The position numbers and the translations under genes were made by a program. A DNA stretch of 64,000 nucleotides from Bacteroidales bacterium (GTDB lineage: Bacteria > Bacteroidota > Bacteroidia > Bacteroidales > UBA3663). Of this stretch, positions 53,841 to 63,796 are shown in pieces. The stretch lies in assembly GCA_017449065.1 (NCBI GenBank), contig JAFSKF010000031.1, forward strand, positions 1 through 64,000. The letters are read 5' to 3'. Each line of letters begins with the position of its first letter. Position 1 is the first letter of the stretch. The notes under the pieces were generated by a model. It ran no database searches. It saw only the letters and a list, made by a program, of their open reading frames with translations, and was not told the DNA's origin.

Positions 53841-55304
53841 ATGATGAAAATACAGCATTATCTAACCATAGCGTTGCTGGGGTTGGGGAGTTTATGCACC
53901 TTGAGTTGCACTTCTTCCAAGACCGCACCCGATGTACATGATCAGGTGACTAACAACGACATCATTCTGCATGCCTGGTGCTGGTCGTTCAATACCATTC
54001 GCGAGAATCTGCCAGACATAGCCGAAGCAGGCTATACCATTGTGCAGACACCACCTGCTCAACTATGTATTACAGAAACTGCTGACGATCCGGGAGGCGG
54101 TAACCAGCTCTTCGGACACGGCAAATGGTATTACCATTACCAGCCAGTCGATTGGAAAATTGGAAACTATCAGGTCGGTACCGCCAGAGATCTTCAGGAG
54201 CTTTGTACGGAAGCCAAGAAATACGGCATTCGTATTATTGTCGATGTATTGCCGAATCATACAGCTATCGATGACACCCAAGTGAAACCAGCCTTAGACG
54301 CAGCCGTTGGCGGACATGAGAATCTCTATCACGCCAACGGTCGCACAGAGATTACCGACTATAACGACCGCTTCCAATGTACCACCGGACAAATGGGCGG
54401 ACTGCCTGACGTAAACACGGAGAATCCGGCATTCCAGTCTTACTTCCTGCATTATATCAATCAGCTTATCCGCTGCGGTGTACGCGGGTTCCGCTACGAT
54501 ACAGCAAAACATATCGGACTGCCCAGCGATCCGAAGGATGAGAAATCGCCTCAAAACAATTTCTGGCCTGTAGTAATGGGGCGGGAATCAGCGCTCGACA
54601 GCAGTCTTTGCATCACCACCGACAGCCTCTTCATCTATGGAGAAGTCTTGCAAGACCGCAACGTAAAGGAAACGGAATATGCCGAATATATGGGACTGAC
54701 GGCTTCCGGTTTGGGCTGGGATTTGCGTCGGGATATTGATTCTGCCAATTGGTTAGTGTCCGATGTTGCCCTTTATTGCCATCCGGTTGAGCCATACAAG
54801 CTTGTTACCTGGGTGGAAAGTCACGATACGTACTGTAATGACCATGAGTCCGCACACCTCTCTGACCAACAGATCCGTTTAGGCTGGGTTTATCTTACCT
54901 GTCGTGCCTTTGGAACACCTTTGTTCTACAGCCGTCCTGCCGGCAGCGACGGACCTGCCGGTAACTACTGGGGCAATAACGTAGTAGGTGCTCGAGGCAA
55001 CGACAACTTTAAGCATCCTTTGGTAAAAGCAGCCAATCAGTTCCGACATTGGATGCGAGGTCTTCCCGAGACCGTCTATTTCAGTGAGGAAGGTGCGCTT
55101 GCAGAAGTTTGTCGCGGTAAAACAGGTGTTGCTCTCATCAATATTCAACCCAATAAAGTGACCGTCGAACTGCCGACCACATTGCCAGATAATGAGTATC
55201 AGGACCGAATGACCGGTAAGATTTTCAATGTTCAGGACGGTATCTTAAGAGGTGAGGCAGATCCGCTTTCTGCTTACCTCCTCGTCCGTCACAGAGTTCG
55301 GTAA
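53841..55304 (+). CDS. GH13 alpha-amylase lipoprotein
   Basis: 487 residues. Lipobox LCTLSC then TSSKTAPD. A compact GH13 enzyme beginning DIILHAWCWSFNTIRENLPDIAEAGYT, with region I VDVLPNHT, nucleophile in GVRGFRYDTAKHIG, acid/base in FIYGEVLQD and third Asp in WVESHDTYCND. The first 20 residues of the barrel and the NHTAIDD loop suggest a bacterial alpha-amylase of the GH13_28-like group (not certain). Two ATGs (53841 and 53844) are adjacent. It lies 21 bases after the secreted amylase and 30 before the SusG-like gene. Probably surface-exposed. Confidence 0.88.
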   Translation: MMKIQHYLTIALLGLGSLCTLSCTSSKTAPDVHDQVTNNDIILHAWCWSFNTIRENLPDIAEAGYTIVQTPPAQLCITETADDPGGGNQLFGHGKWYYHYQPVDWKIGNYQVGTARDLQELCTEAKKYGIRIIVDVLPNHTAIDDTQVKPALDAAVGGHENLYHANGRTEITDYNDRFQCTTGQMGGLPDVNTENPAFQSYFLHYINQLIRCGVRGFRYDTAKHIGLPSDPKDEKSPQNNFWPVVMGRESALDSSLCITTDSLFIYGEVLQDRNVKETEYAEYMGLTASGLGWDLRRDIDSANWLVSDVALYCHPVEPYKLVTWVESHDTYCNDHESAHLSDQQIRLGWVYLTCRAFGTPLFYSRPAGSDGPAGNYWGNNVVGARGNDNFKHPLVKAANQFRHWMRGLPETVYFSEEGALAEVCRGKTGVALINIQPNKVTVELPTTLPDNEYQDRMTGKIFNVQDGILRGEADPLSAYLLVRHRVR

Positions 55305-55334
55305 TCGGTTAAAGCAAATCTTCAATATCGGTTT

Positions 55335-57413
55335 ATGGAAAAAAGTGCTATTTCTTCCTTTGCAATAGTGTGCTCGATGCTATCCATGCTTTCTTCCTGC
55401 CAACAGAACGCTATCGGGCCGTTGGCAGGCAATGAGCGGAGATCAAGTGTCGTATTCCTCACTTCTCCCCGACAAGAGAACTATCTGACGGACTACTTCC
55501 CTGCCATCGAAAATTTCGATTCGATTGTGGCAGGTACTGGTGTGAGTATCGAAGAGGTCACCGACAGTACGTTCTGCTGTACGGCTCTGGCTCCCCTGGG
55601 CACCTTGCAATGCTGGAAAGACGGCAATGTGCTGACTTTGGTCACGCAAGACGGTAACGCGTTTCAAACGGGTTACGCTCATCTCTACTCAACATGGACC
55701 GATGGTAAGCAAGTGAAAATCGGCTTTACGGAAAAGCCGGAGAAGGTCCTGGCATTGTGGCAGAATACCCTGTTGCCGGCATCGAACCTCCAATGGAACG
55801 ATGAACAGATTACCGTAAAACTTCCAGAACTACCGGAAGGAAGTCCTTCTCGCTCCTATCTGCGGGTATATGCCGCCACAGCCACCACACTCATGAGTGA
55901 TATTCTCATTCCGCTCGAAAATGGAAAAATAGTTACGTCCACAGGTTCGCTGAATCGGCACGATCCGGAGTCTCAGATTCTCTATTCTCTCATGATAGAC
56001 CGTTTCAATAACGGATCTACATCCAACGACTGGAGCATCGGCAATCCGGAGCTCGTTTTGCCCCAAGCAGATTACCAAGGTGGAGATCTGGTTGGTATCA
56101 CGCAGAAGATTGAGGACGGATTCTTTGAAGATCTGGGCATCAATACGCTTTGGATTAGCCCGATAACACAAAACCCGTATGACGCGTGGGGACTGAATGA
56201 AACTCCGCGTACGAAGTTCTCTGGCTATCATGGTTATTGGCCTATTTATATTACCAAGGTGGATGAACGTTTCGGCACCGATGCCGAATTGCAGGAACTG
56301 CTCAGTGTGGCACATCGTCATAACATGAACGTGGTGCTCGATTACGTAGCAAATCATCTGCACATCCATTCTCCGCTGTTTCAGGCCCATCCGGATTGGG
56401 CGACAGATTCGTTAACTGCCGACGGCCGGCCGAACCTGGAACTCTGGGACGGCGACTATCGTCTGACCACTTGGTTCGACAGGCACATTCCCAGCCTGAA
56501 TCTGGAGAGACCAGACATCGCCGACCAGCTTACCGATTCCGCACTCTATTGGGTTCGCAATTTCGAGTTTGATGGATTCCGTCACGATGCCTGCAAACAC
56601 ATTCCGCTGAACTATTGGCGTCTGTTCGGACGCAAACTGGCAACGGATCCGCAACTCAGCCAACGTTCCATCTGGATGATTGGAGAGACCTATGGATCAC
56701 CGGAACTGATTAGTTCATACGTGAAAACGGGCATGCTGAATGCGCAGTTCGATTTCAACATCTACCACACAGCTATTGATGTTTTCTCAAACCACAATAA
56801 CCGCTCGATGAAAGACTTGGCGCAAGTCATCGAAGAGAGCGAAGCCGCATACGGGGCACACAATACGATGGGTATTATTTCCGGCAATCACGACAAGACA
56901 CGTTTCATCAGTCTGGCGGGTGGAGCTGTGTCTTGGGATGAAGATGGTAAAAAGGCTGGCTGGACACGCGAAATCGGAGTCGGAGACGCTAAGCGCGCCT
57001 TCGCCAAGGCACTTTTATTGCAAACGCTGAATCTGACACTACCAGGCGTTCCTTGCATCTATCAGGGTGATGAATACGGACAGGCTGGAGGTAATGATCC
57101 TGACAACCGTCGCATGATGCGGTTCAACGGTTACAACGCTCAAGAGCAGACACTTTTGGACCAAGTGCGAGAGTTAACTCATCTGCGTCGCCAAAACCTG
57201 GCATTGCAATTTGGCGATTATCTTCCACTCTACGTTGATGATGCTGCTTTTGTTTTCCTTCGTATTTATATGGGTGAAGCTGTTTTAGTGGCCATTAACA
57301 ACAGCGATGCTCCTGTTTCCCTGGATGTGAAACTACCACGAGGACTACAAACCCAGATAAGTCACGTCTTGCTTAACCTCGCTCCTAACGGCACAAGTGT
57401 TCAACCGTTATAG
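55335..57413 (+). CDS. GH13 amylase / neopullulanase-like lipoprotein in the susG position
   Basis: 692 residues. Lipobox SMLSSC then QQNAIG. Residues about 25-205 form beta-sandwich N-terminal domains; the GH13 barrel starts at SQILYSLMIDRFNNGS (about 215). Catalytic residues: FDGFRHDACKH, WMIGETYG, ISGNHDKTR; region I DYVANHL. It occupies the susG position and equals SusG in length (692), but the N-terminal domain order differs from SusG, where a binding module is inserted in the barrel, so true orthology is doubtful. It is likely the main surface amylase or pullulanase of the locus and is its last gene. Confidence 0.87.
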   Translation: MEKSAISSFAIVCSMLSMLSSCQQNAIGPLAGNERRSSVVFLTSPRQENYLTDYFPAIENFDSIVAGTGVSIEEVTDSTFCCTALAPLGTLQCWKDGNVLTLVTQDGNAFQTGYAHLYSTWTDGKQVKIGFTEKPEKVLALWQNTLLPASNLQWNDEQITVKLPELPEGSPSRSYLRVYAATATTLMSDILIPLENGKIVTSTGSLNRHDPESQILYSLMIDRFNNGSTSNDWSIGNPELVLPQADYQGGDLVGITQKIEDGFFEDLGINTLWISPITQNPYDAWGLNETPRTKFSGYHGYWPIYITKVDERFGTDAELQELLSVAHRHNMNVVLDYVANHLHIHSPLFQAHPDWATDSLTADGRPNLELWDGDYRLTTWFDRHIPSLNLERPDIADQLTDSALYWVRNFEFDGFRHDACKHIPLNYWRLFGRKLATDPQLSQRSIWMIGETYGSPELISSYVKTGMLNAQFDFNIYHTAIDVFSNHNNRSMKDLAQVIEESEAAYGAHNTMGIISGNHDKTRFISLAGGAVSWDEDGKKAGWTREIGVGDAKRAFAKALLLQTLNLTLPGVPCIYQGDEYGQAGGNDPDNRRMMRFNGYNAQEQTLLDQVRELTHLRRQNLALQFGDYLPLYVDDAAFVFLRIYMGEAVLVAINNSDAPVSLDVKLPRGLQTQISHVLLNLAPNGTSVQPL

Positions 57414-57418
57414 TTACT

Positions 57419-57632
57419 GCCGACACACGGAAAAGCATTTCAAATCTTCAGGATCTCGCGGCGACGGTGTCGGCGGCAACTCTGGAAGATATGAAATCGT
57501 TTCCGCTGAATCAGCGACAACTCCGGAGCGCAGGAAATGAAATCCGCTGTGTCGGAGGTAACTCCGGAAGATTTGAAATCGTTTCCGCTGAATCGGCGCG
57601 AATCCTTGAATCCGGGAAATCAAAAAAAAGCA
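57419..57632. repeat. Three-copy repeat (one inverted, two direct) in the convergent gap
   Basis: Two direct copies start at 57469 and 57551 (period 82 bases) and share GAAGAT(A/T)TGAAATCGTTTCCGC and flanks. An inverted copy of the same segment lies at about 57424-57455 (GCATTTCAAATCTTCAGG on the plus strand). In addition an 8-base perfect inverted repeat GCCGACAC (57419-57426) / GTGTCGGC (57467-57474) brackets the inverted copy. The period is not a multiple of three and no reading frame across it has a recognisable product, so it is non-coding. Confidence 0.75.
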
Positions 57633-57660
57633 GGAGAAAGCGATATGCCTTCTTCTGCTA
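57621..57660 (-). terminator. Rho-independent terminator of the grpE-dnaJ-like operon
   Basis: Minus-strand stem AGCAGAAGAAGGC / GCTTTCTCCTGCT with an ATATC loop (57659-57629) and then eight T (57629-57622). It begins about 38 bases after the stop at 57698. Confidence 0.78.
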
Positions 57661-57697
57661 ATACATATATCCAGTCTTTCTCTAATTTTAGCCAAAT

Positions 57698-58753
57698 TTA
57701 CTGATACGCCTCTTCCTGATGTCGTGTGAACAGATGCCTGATTTTCGAGAACATCGTCTGCCGCTTGCTTTCAGAAGGTTGGCAGTTCTGCGAATCGCGC
57801 AAACTCTCTATTGCTTTGCGTTCCTTGTCCGTCAGCGTCTCAGGCACATAAACCAGTACGTTGACGATCTGATCGCCCTTACCGTAACCTTCGGTGTTGG
57901 GCAGACCTTTGCCCTTCAGACGAAGCATCGAACCTGACTGCGTGCCCGGTTTGACGGTGATACGCACACGTCCGTCGAGTGTCGGAATCTCCACTTGTCC
58001 GCCAAGCGCTGCCGTTGCGAACGGCAAAGCCAAGTTATAGACAAGATCGTCGCGGTCGCGCAGGAGTTCGGGATCCGGCACTTCCTCGATGTTCACCAAC
58101 AGGTCGCCGGGCTGTCCGCCCTGCACCTGCGACGGGTATCCTTTGCCAGCCAGCTTAAACTGCTGCCCTTCGCGAACACCGGCCGGCAAGGGAATGCTGA
58201 TCTCCTCCCCTTGGATCTTACCTTTCTTGGTAACGCCTTTAGCAATCTCCTGCAAAGTGACCTTCAGCGTGATACGCCGGTCAGCACCTTTCGTGCTGCG
58301 CCGGCCGAAACCGCCGCCAAAACCGTCAAATCCGCTGAATGCCTCGCCGAACGGACTGCTTCCGCCAAAATTAAAAGAATAGGAACGGCTGCCTCCTGAA
58401 GCGCCGCGAGCCCCACCGCCAAAGAAAGCGTTGAAGATGTCCATCGGATCGAAATCGGAACTGAAACCGCCGAATCCTCCGGCACCGCTATTGGCACCAA
58501 AACCTCCAGGAGCATTGAAGCCGAACTGATCGTACCGGGCACGCTTATTAGCATCGCTCAGCACCTCGTAGGCTTCAGCCACTTCCTTGAAGTTCTCTTC
58601 CGCCTTTTTCTTTTCAGCCTCCGAAGCCTGCTGCCACTTGTCAGGATGCCACTTGACAGCCATCTTCCGATAAGCCTTCTTTATATCGTCGTCTGTAGCC
58701 CCCTTCTGGAGACCCAGCACTTCGTAATAATCTCTCTTAGTTTTTGTTGCCAT
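57698..58753 (-). CDS. DnaJ-family co-chaperone lacking the zinc-finger domain (class B J-protein)
   Basis: 351 residues. J domain 1-75 with [32 protein letters not shown] (HPD motif), then a Gly/Phe-rich linker (about 78-155), then client-binding C-terminal domains ([20 protein letters not shown]..., [49 protein letters not shown]). The CxxCxGxG zinc repeats of class A DnaJ are absent; the only cysteine is near the C-terminus. It stimulates DnaK ATP hydrolysis. It sits 11 bases after grpE, where dnaJ is normally found, so it may serve as the DnaJ of this organism or be CbpA-like. Confidence 0.9.
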   Translation of the reverse strand: MATKTKRDYYEVLGLQKGATDDDIKKAYRKMAVKWHPDKWQQASEAEKKKAEENFKEVAEAYEVLSDANKRARYDQFGFNAPGGFGANSGAGGFGGFSSDFDPMDIFNAFFGGGARGASGGSRSYSFNFGGSSPFGEAFSGFDGFGGGFGRRSTKGADRRITLKVTLQEIAKGVTKKGKIQGEEISIPLPAGVREGQQFKLAGKGYPSQVQGGQPGDLLVNIEEVPDPELLRDRDDLVYNLALPFATAALGGQVEIPTLDGRVRITVKPGTQSGSMLRLKGKGLPNTEGYGKGDQIVNVLVYVPETLTDKERKAIESLRDSQNCQPSESKRQTMFSKIRHLFTRHQEEAYQ

Positions 58754-58764
58754 AGTTTTTCGAA

Positions 58765-59364
58765 TTATTCACCCACTACCACTTTGGCAATACGGATTAC
58801 CTTGTCTTTATACTTGTAACCCTTGGTAGCACAATCTACAATCTTTCCCTTCAATTCAGGAGCCGGAGCCGGGAACATGGTGATAGCCTCATGCAGATTC
58901 TCGTCGAAGCCATCGCCCTGATTGGCCGGAATCACCGTCACCTCGTTCTGTTCCAAATAGGTTTTGAACTTACTATAGATCAGGTTGAAGCCTTCTTTCA
59001 CGGCATTCACATCATCGGCCTTCTCATTGTGTTCAATGGCACGCTCGAAGTCGTCGATGATGGGAAGCAGTTTCGAGAACGCGCTCTCGCCTCCGTACTT
59101 CAACAGATCGTTGGTTTTCCTGAGCTGGTTCTTGCGATAGTTGTCGAAATCGGCCAGCATACGCAAATACTGGTCTTTCTGCACCTTGAGCTGTTCTTCC
59201 AGTTCTGCAATACGCTCTTCGGGCGTTTTTCCGGCAGCGTTTTCTGCATCTGCCTGAGCTTCTGCCTGATTCTCCTCCTGTTCAACCGACTTGTCTGTCT
59301 CGGCCGAAGTCTGCTCGTTGTTCAGCACTTCTTCCTGTTCTTTTTTGTTTTCGTTTTGTTCCAT
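58765..59364 (-). CDS. grpE: GrpE nucleotide-exchange factor of DnaK
   Basis: 199 residues. An acidic, glutamine-rich N-terminus (1-50) is followed by the long dimerising helix ([34 protein letters not shown]) and the beta-wing domain with [14 protein letters not shown] and [20 protein letters not shown]. GrpE releases ADP from DnaK. The ATG at 59364 gives the normal N-terminus; an in-frame ATG at 59559 lies upstream of, and across, the ispE start and was rejected. Confidence 0.94.
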   Translation of the reverse strand: MEQNENKKEQEEVLNNEQTSAETDKSVEQEENQAEAQADAENAAGKTPEERIAELEEQLKVQKDQYLRMLADFDNYRKNQLRKTNDLLKYGGESAFSKLLPIIDDFERAIEHNEKADDVNAVKEGFNLIYSKFKTYLEQNEVTVIPANQGDGFDENLHEAITMFPAPAPELKGKIVDCATKGYKYKDKVIRIAKVVVGE

Positions 59365-59490
59365 AATATATATTTTTTTATAATTTACAATTATACCTGT
59401 TTTTCTCGCAGCAAAAATCATGCCACGAGCCAGGTTTTTACGGATTTTGACAATTTGGCAGCGGATAATTTGGAGAAGTCGGGAAAAATA

Positions 59491-59510
59491 CTCATCTTTG
59501 CAGCAAAGAT
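59491..59510. promoter_or_regulatory. Overlapping divergent promoter palindrome between grpE and ispE
   Basis: ATCTTTGCAGCAAAGAT is a perfect palindrome. Read rightward it gives CATCTTTGC with TTG 20 bases upstream (59471-59473), read leftward TATCTTTGC. The two -7 elements share the centre, so the two genes may compete for polymerase or share a regulator. No good TTG is seen for the leftward element. Confidence 0.55.
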
Positions 59511-59518
59511 ACTCGTTT

Positions 59519-60400
59519 ATGTTAGATAAAGAAATGGCATTCCCGAATGCTAAAATCAATTTAGGACTTTTTGTCTGCCATCGCCGCCCCGAAGACGGCT
59601 ATCACATTTTGCAAACCCTGTTCTATCCTATCGGTTGGCGGGATGCCCTCGAAATACTTTCCGAGGGCAAACCCGGTGAATGCCGCATGGTGCAGACCGG
59701 ACTCGTGATTGACGGCGATCCGGAGCAGAACCTCTGCGTGAAGGCCTACCGGCGCTTGCAGAAGTTATTTCCCGACCTGCCTGGGGTTAGCATCCATCTG
59801 GAGAAGCGCGTGCCTTTCGGGGCCGGTTTGGGTGGTGGCAGCAGCGACGGCGCCTATACCCTGCTCCTGCTTCGCAATCTTTTCCGGCTCGACATCAGCG
59901 ACGAACAACTGGAGAAAGAGGCGGCTGCCATGGGGGCTGATTGTGCCTTCTTTTGCCGATGCCGCTTCCTACCGAACGAAACAGGACACTTCAATTCGGC
60001 ACAATATTGTGAGGGTATCGGCAGCGAGATGGAACCCTATCCCCTTTCGCTGAAGGGCTACTGGCTGGTGGTGGTCAAACCGCCGTTCGGTGTCAGCACC
60101 AAAGAGGCCTACAGCAACGTGCATCCAGCCTGGCCAGAAACATCGTTGTTCGAACTGCTGAAGCAACCGGTTGCCACTTGGAAGAATTGCATAAAAAACG
60201 ACTTCGAGGATTCCGTTTTCCCTTTGCATCCAGAGTTGGCCGATGTCAAACAGGCATTATATGACCACGGGGCCGTCTATGCCTCGATGTCGGGTTCGGG
60301 CAGTGCCCTGTTCGGACTCTTCGAGAAAAAACCGGAAGGAAACATAAACGCCTGGTTCCCGAACGGTTACCAGGCGCAAAGCAGCGAGTGCCTTTTATAA
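59519..60400 (+). CDS. ispE: 4-diphosphocytidyl-2-C-methyl-D-erythritol kinase
   Basis: 293 residues. GHMP kinase phosphorylating CDP-ME in the non-mevalonate isoprenoid pathway. Motifs: FPNAKINLGL near the N-terminus, glycine-rich ATP loop VPFGAGLGGGSSDGA, and C-terminal SMSGSGSALFGLF. The start ATG at 59519 lies just after the promoter palindrome; a second ATG at 59534 is possible. Its stop directly abuts the stop of the convergent cyclophilin gene (zero bases between). Confidence 0.93.
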   Translation: MLDKEMAFPNAKINLGLFVCHRRPEDGYHILQTLFYPIGWRDALEILSEGKPGECRMVQTGLVIDGDPEQNLCVKAYRRLQKLFPDLPGVSIHLEKRVPFGAGLGGGSSDGAYTLLLLRNLFRLDISDEQLEKEAAAMGADCAFFCRCRFLPNETGHFNSAQYCEGIGSEMEPYPLSLKGYWLVVVKPPFGVSTKEAYSNVHPAWPETSLFELLKQPVATWKNCIKNDFEDSVFPLHPELADVKQALYDHGAVYASMSGSGSALFGLFEKKPEGNINAWFPNGYQAQSSECLL

Positions 60401-61225
60401 TTATTTGATCACTCGGATATTCATACGGACATCCTTGCGCGGACGATCTGCTGAATTGGTTTCGAGATCAGCAATCTTATCAATAACGTCCAAGCCTTCC
60501 ACCACTTCGCCGTAAATGGTATAATCCATATACAGATGGTAGGCGCCACCGATAGTGCTATAGGCCTCGATTTCCTCGTCGGTGAAGAAACGTGTGCCTG
60601 GCGTAGCACGTGCGATACTGTCAATCTGATGATTCACCTTTCGCACAAAACTATTGTAGCGCTCACGCTCGGCATTAGGAGCAAAATCGCCGGGTTTGAG
60701 GGCTGCCAGACTATCCTTGACGGCCTGAGTCATCACCTTCTTCTTAGCCGCCTTTCGGGCAGCTTCGTTGTTCACTTTTTCCCAACCTCGCCAATACTCC
60801 TTGCTCTGCACATAGCCCTGCACAATGAAGAACATCGACATATCGGAATTCTTGATGTGCTCGCGATGCGGAGCCGCCAAAGCTCCCTTCTTGGGAATAT
60901 GATTCGGACGGATTTCGCCATCTATCTCCTCGTCAATATCGCCATAGCCCAAGCTCCAACCCGGACCGGCATTGCGCGAATCAGGAGCACCACCTTGAAT
61001 CATGAAACTCTGAATGACACGACCAAAGAGCGTCTCGTTATAATACCCCTCCCGCACCTTTTTCAAGAAATTGGCAGTGGTCTTAGGCGTATCATCGTAG
61101 AGCATCACTTTCATGTTGCCCATATTCGTCTCGATCATGACGTAATGGGTCTGAGCCCGCAATGCTGCTCCCGTAAAGAGCAGCACCGCAAGCAGTATCA
61201 GTTTCGTAGGAAGGAATATTTTCAT
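60401..61225 (-). CDS. Cyclophilin-type peptidylprolyl isomerase, exported
   Basis: 274 residues with a signal peptide ending ALRAQ. Cyclophilin core: VMIETNMGNMKVMLYDDTPKTTANFLKKVREGYYNETLFGRVIQSFMIQGGAP (active-site Arg and Phe in FGRVIQSFMIQGG), SMFFIVQGY, and YTIYGEVVEGLDVIDKIA. An insertion of about 75 residues (WRGWEKVNNEAARKAAKKKV...) splits the fold, as in other Bacteroidetes homologues. Periplasmic protein folding. It lies 55 bases after guaB on the same strand. Confidence 0.9.
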   Translation of the reverse strand: MKIFLPTKLILLAVLLFTGAALRAQTHYVMIETNMGNMKVMLYDDTPKTTANFLKKVREGYYNETLFGRVIQSFMIQGGAPDSRNAGPGWSLGYGDIDEEIDGEIRPNHIPKKGALAAPHREHIKNSDMSMFFIVQGYVQSKEYWRGWEKVNNEAARKAAKKKVMTQAVKDSLAALKPGDFAPNAERERYNSFVRKVNHQIDSIARATPGTRFFTDEEIEAYSTIGGAYHLYMDYTIYGEVVEGLDVIDKIADLETNSADRPRKDVRMNIRVIK

Positions 61226-61280
61226 CGGATGGCTGAATTAACAGATGTCTATCGGTTTGTCCGGGGCCGGGATACTCCGC

Positions 61281-62771
<1,491 letters not shown>

Positions 62772-62832
62772 TTATCTGTTTAACTACAATTATAGAATCT
62801 TTTCCTTTTTCAAATACATTGGGATGTTCCGA

Positions 62833-63768
62833 TCAGATCAGGAACTGAGGAGAAATTGGTTCGTTATTCATGACGCGACGAATCGTCTCGGCAAACAAAT
62901 CGGCAATCGAAATGGTCTTCACTTTGCTGCAACTTCCACGATAAGGAATCGAGTCGGTGAAAACTATCTCCTTCAGCGCCGAAGCCTCGATACGCTCGTT
63001 GGCAGGACCGCTCATAACGCAATGTGAGGCAACAGCACGAACACTCTTGGCCCCCTTCGACATAATCAGATCGGCAGCCTTGGTGATTGTTCCGGCAGTA
63101 TCGACCATATCATCGACCAGCACCACATCCTTACCTTCTACGTCGCCAATCAGGAACATATCGCCAATCGAATTAGGTTTGTCGCGATGCTTGTCGCACA
63201 TCACCATCGGGACATTAAAGAACTTTGCATAGGCAAAAGCTCGCTTCGAACCGCCGGCATCCGGTGAAGCCATCACCAGATTCTCCAAACCTACATGATT
63301 GGCGATGTACGGAGCCAAAACATTCGATGCACGCAAATGATCGATCGGTACATCGAAGAAACCCTGAATCTGATCGGCATGAAGATCCATGGTGATCAGG
63401 CGGTCAATACCAGCCTTACTCAGCATATCGGCCACCAACTTGGCGCCAATGGCAACACGCGGCTTGTCCTTACGATCCTGACGGGCCCATCCGAAATACG
63501 GAATCACAGCGATAATCTGTGCTGCAGAAGCACGCTTAGCTGCATCAATCATCAGGAGAAGCTCCATCAGGTTGTCTGCCGACGGGAAGGTACTCTGCAC
63601 AAGAAATACATGTTTGCCACGAATAGTTTCTTCAAACGAAACACCGAACTCGCCATCGGCAAAGGTGGTGATGTTCAAATTGCCCAGGGAATAACCCATG
63701 CGAGCTACAATCTTTTCAGCCAGGTAACGCGTTGCACGTCCTGAAACGATTAGAAAGTTGTTATTCAT
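62833..63768 (-). CDS. prs: Ribose-phosphate pyrophosphokinase (PRPP synthetase)
   Basis: 311 residues. Makes PRPP from ribose 5-phosphate and ATP. Seen: FADGEFGVSFEETIRGKHVFLVQST, YFGWARQDRK, the flexible-loop/divalent-cation region MDLHADQIQGFFDVPIDHL, and the PRPP-binding VVLVDDMVDTAGTI. Normal length. Located between the unidentified gene at the window edge (28 bases) and guaB. Confidence 0.96.
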   Translation of the reverse strand: MNNNFLIVSGRATRYLAEKIVARMGYSLGNLNITTFADGEFGVSFEETIRGKHVFLVQSTFPSADNLMELLLMIDAAKRASAAQIIAVIPYFGWARQDRKDKPRVAIGAKLVADMLSKAGIDRLITMDLHADQIQGFFDVPIDHLRASNVLAPYIANHVGLENLVMASPDAGGSKRAFAYAKFFNVPMVMCDKHRDKPNSIGDMFLIGDVEGKDVVLVDDMVDTAGTITKAADLIMSKGAKSVRAVASHCVMSGPANERIEASALKEIVFTDSIPYRGSCSKVKTISIADLFAETIRRVMNNEPISPQFLI

Positions 63769-63796
63769 TATATTATATTATAGAAAATGTATGTAC

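Noticed and set aside
57469..57632. CRISPR-like reading of the 82-base repeats
   Set aside because: Only two direct copies, diverging along the unit, with no spacer structure and no cas genes.
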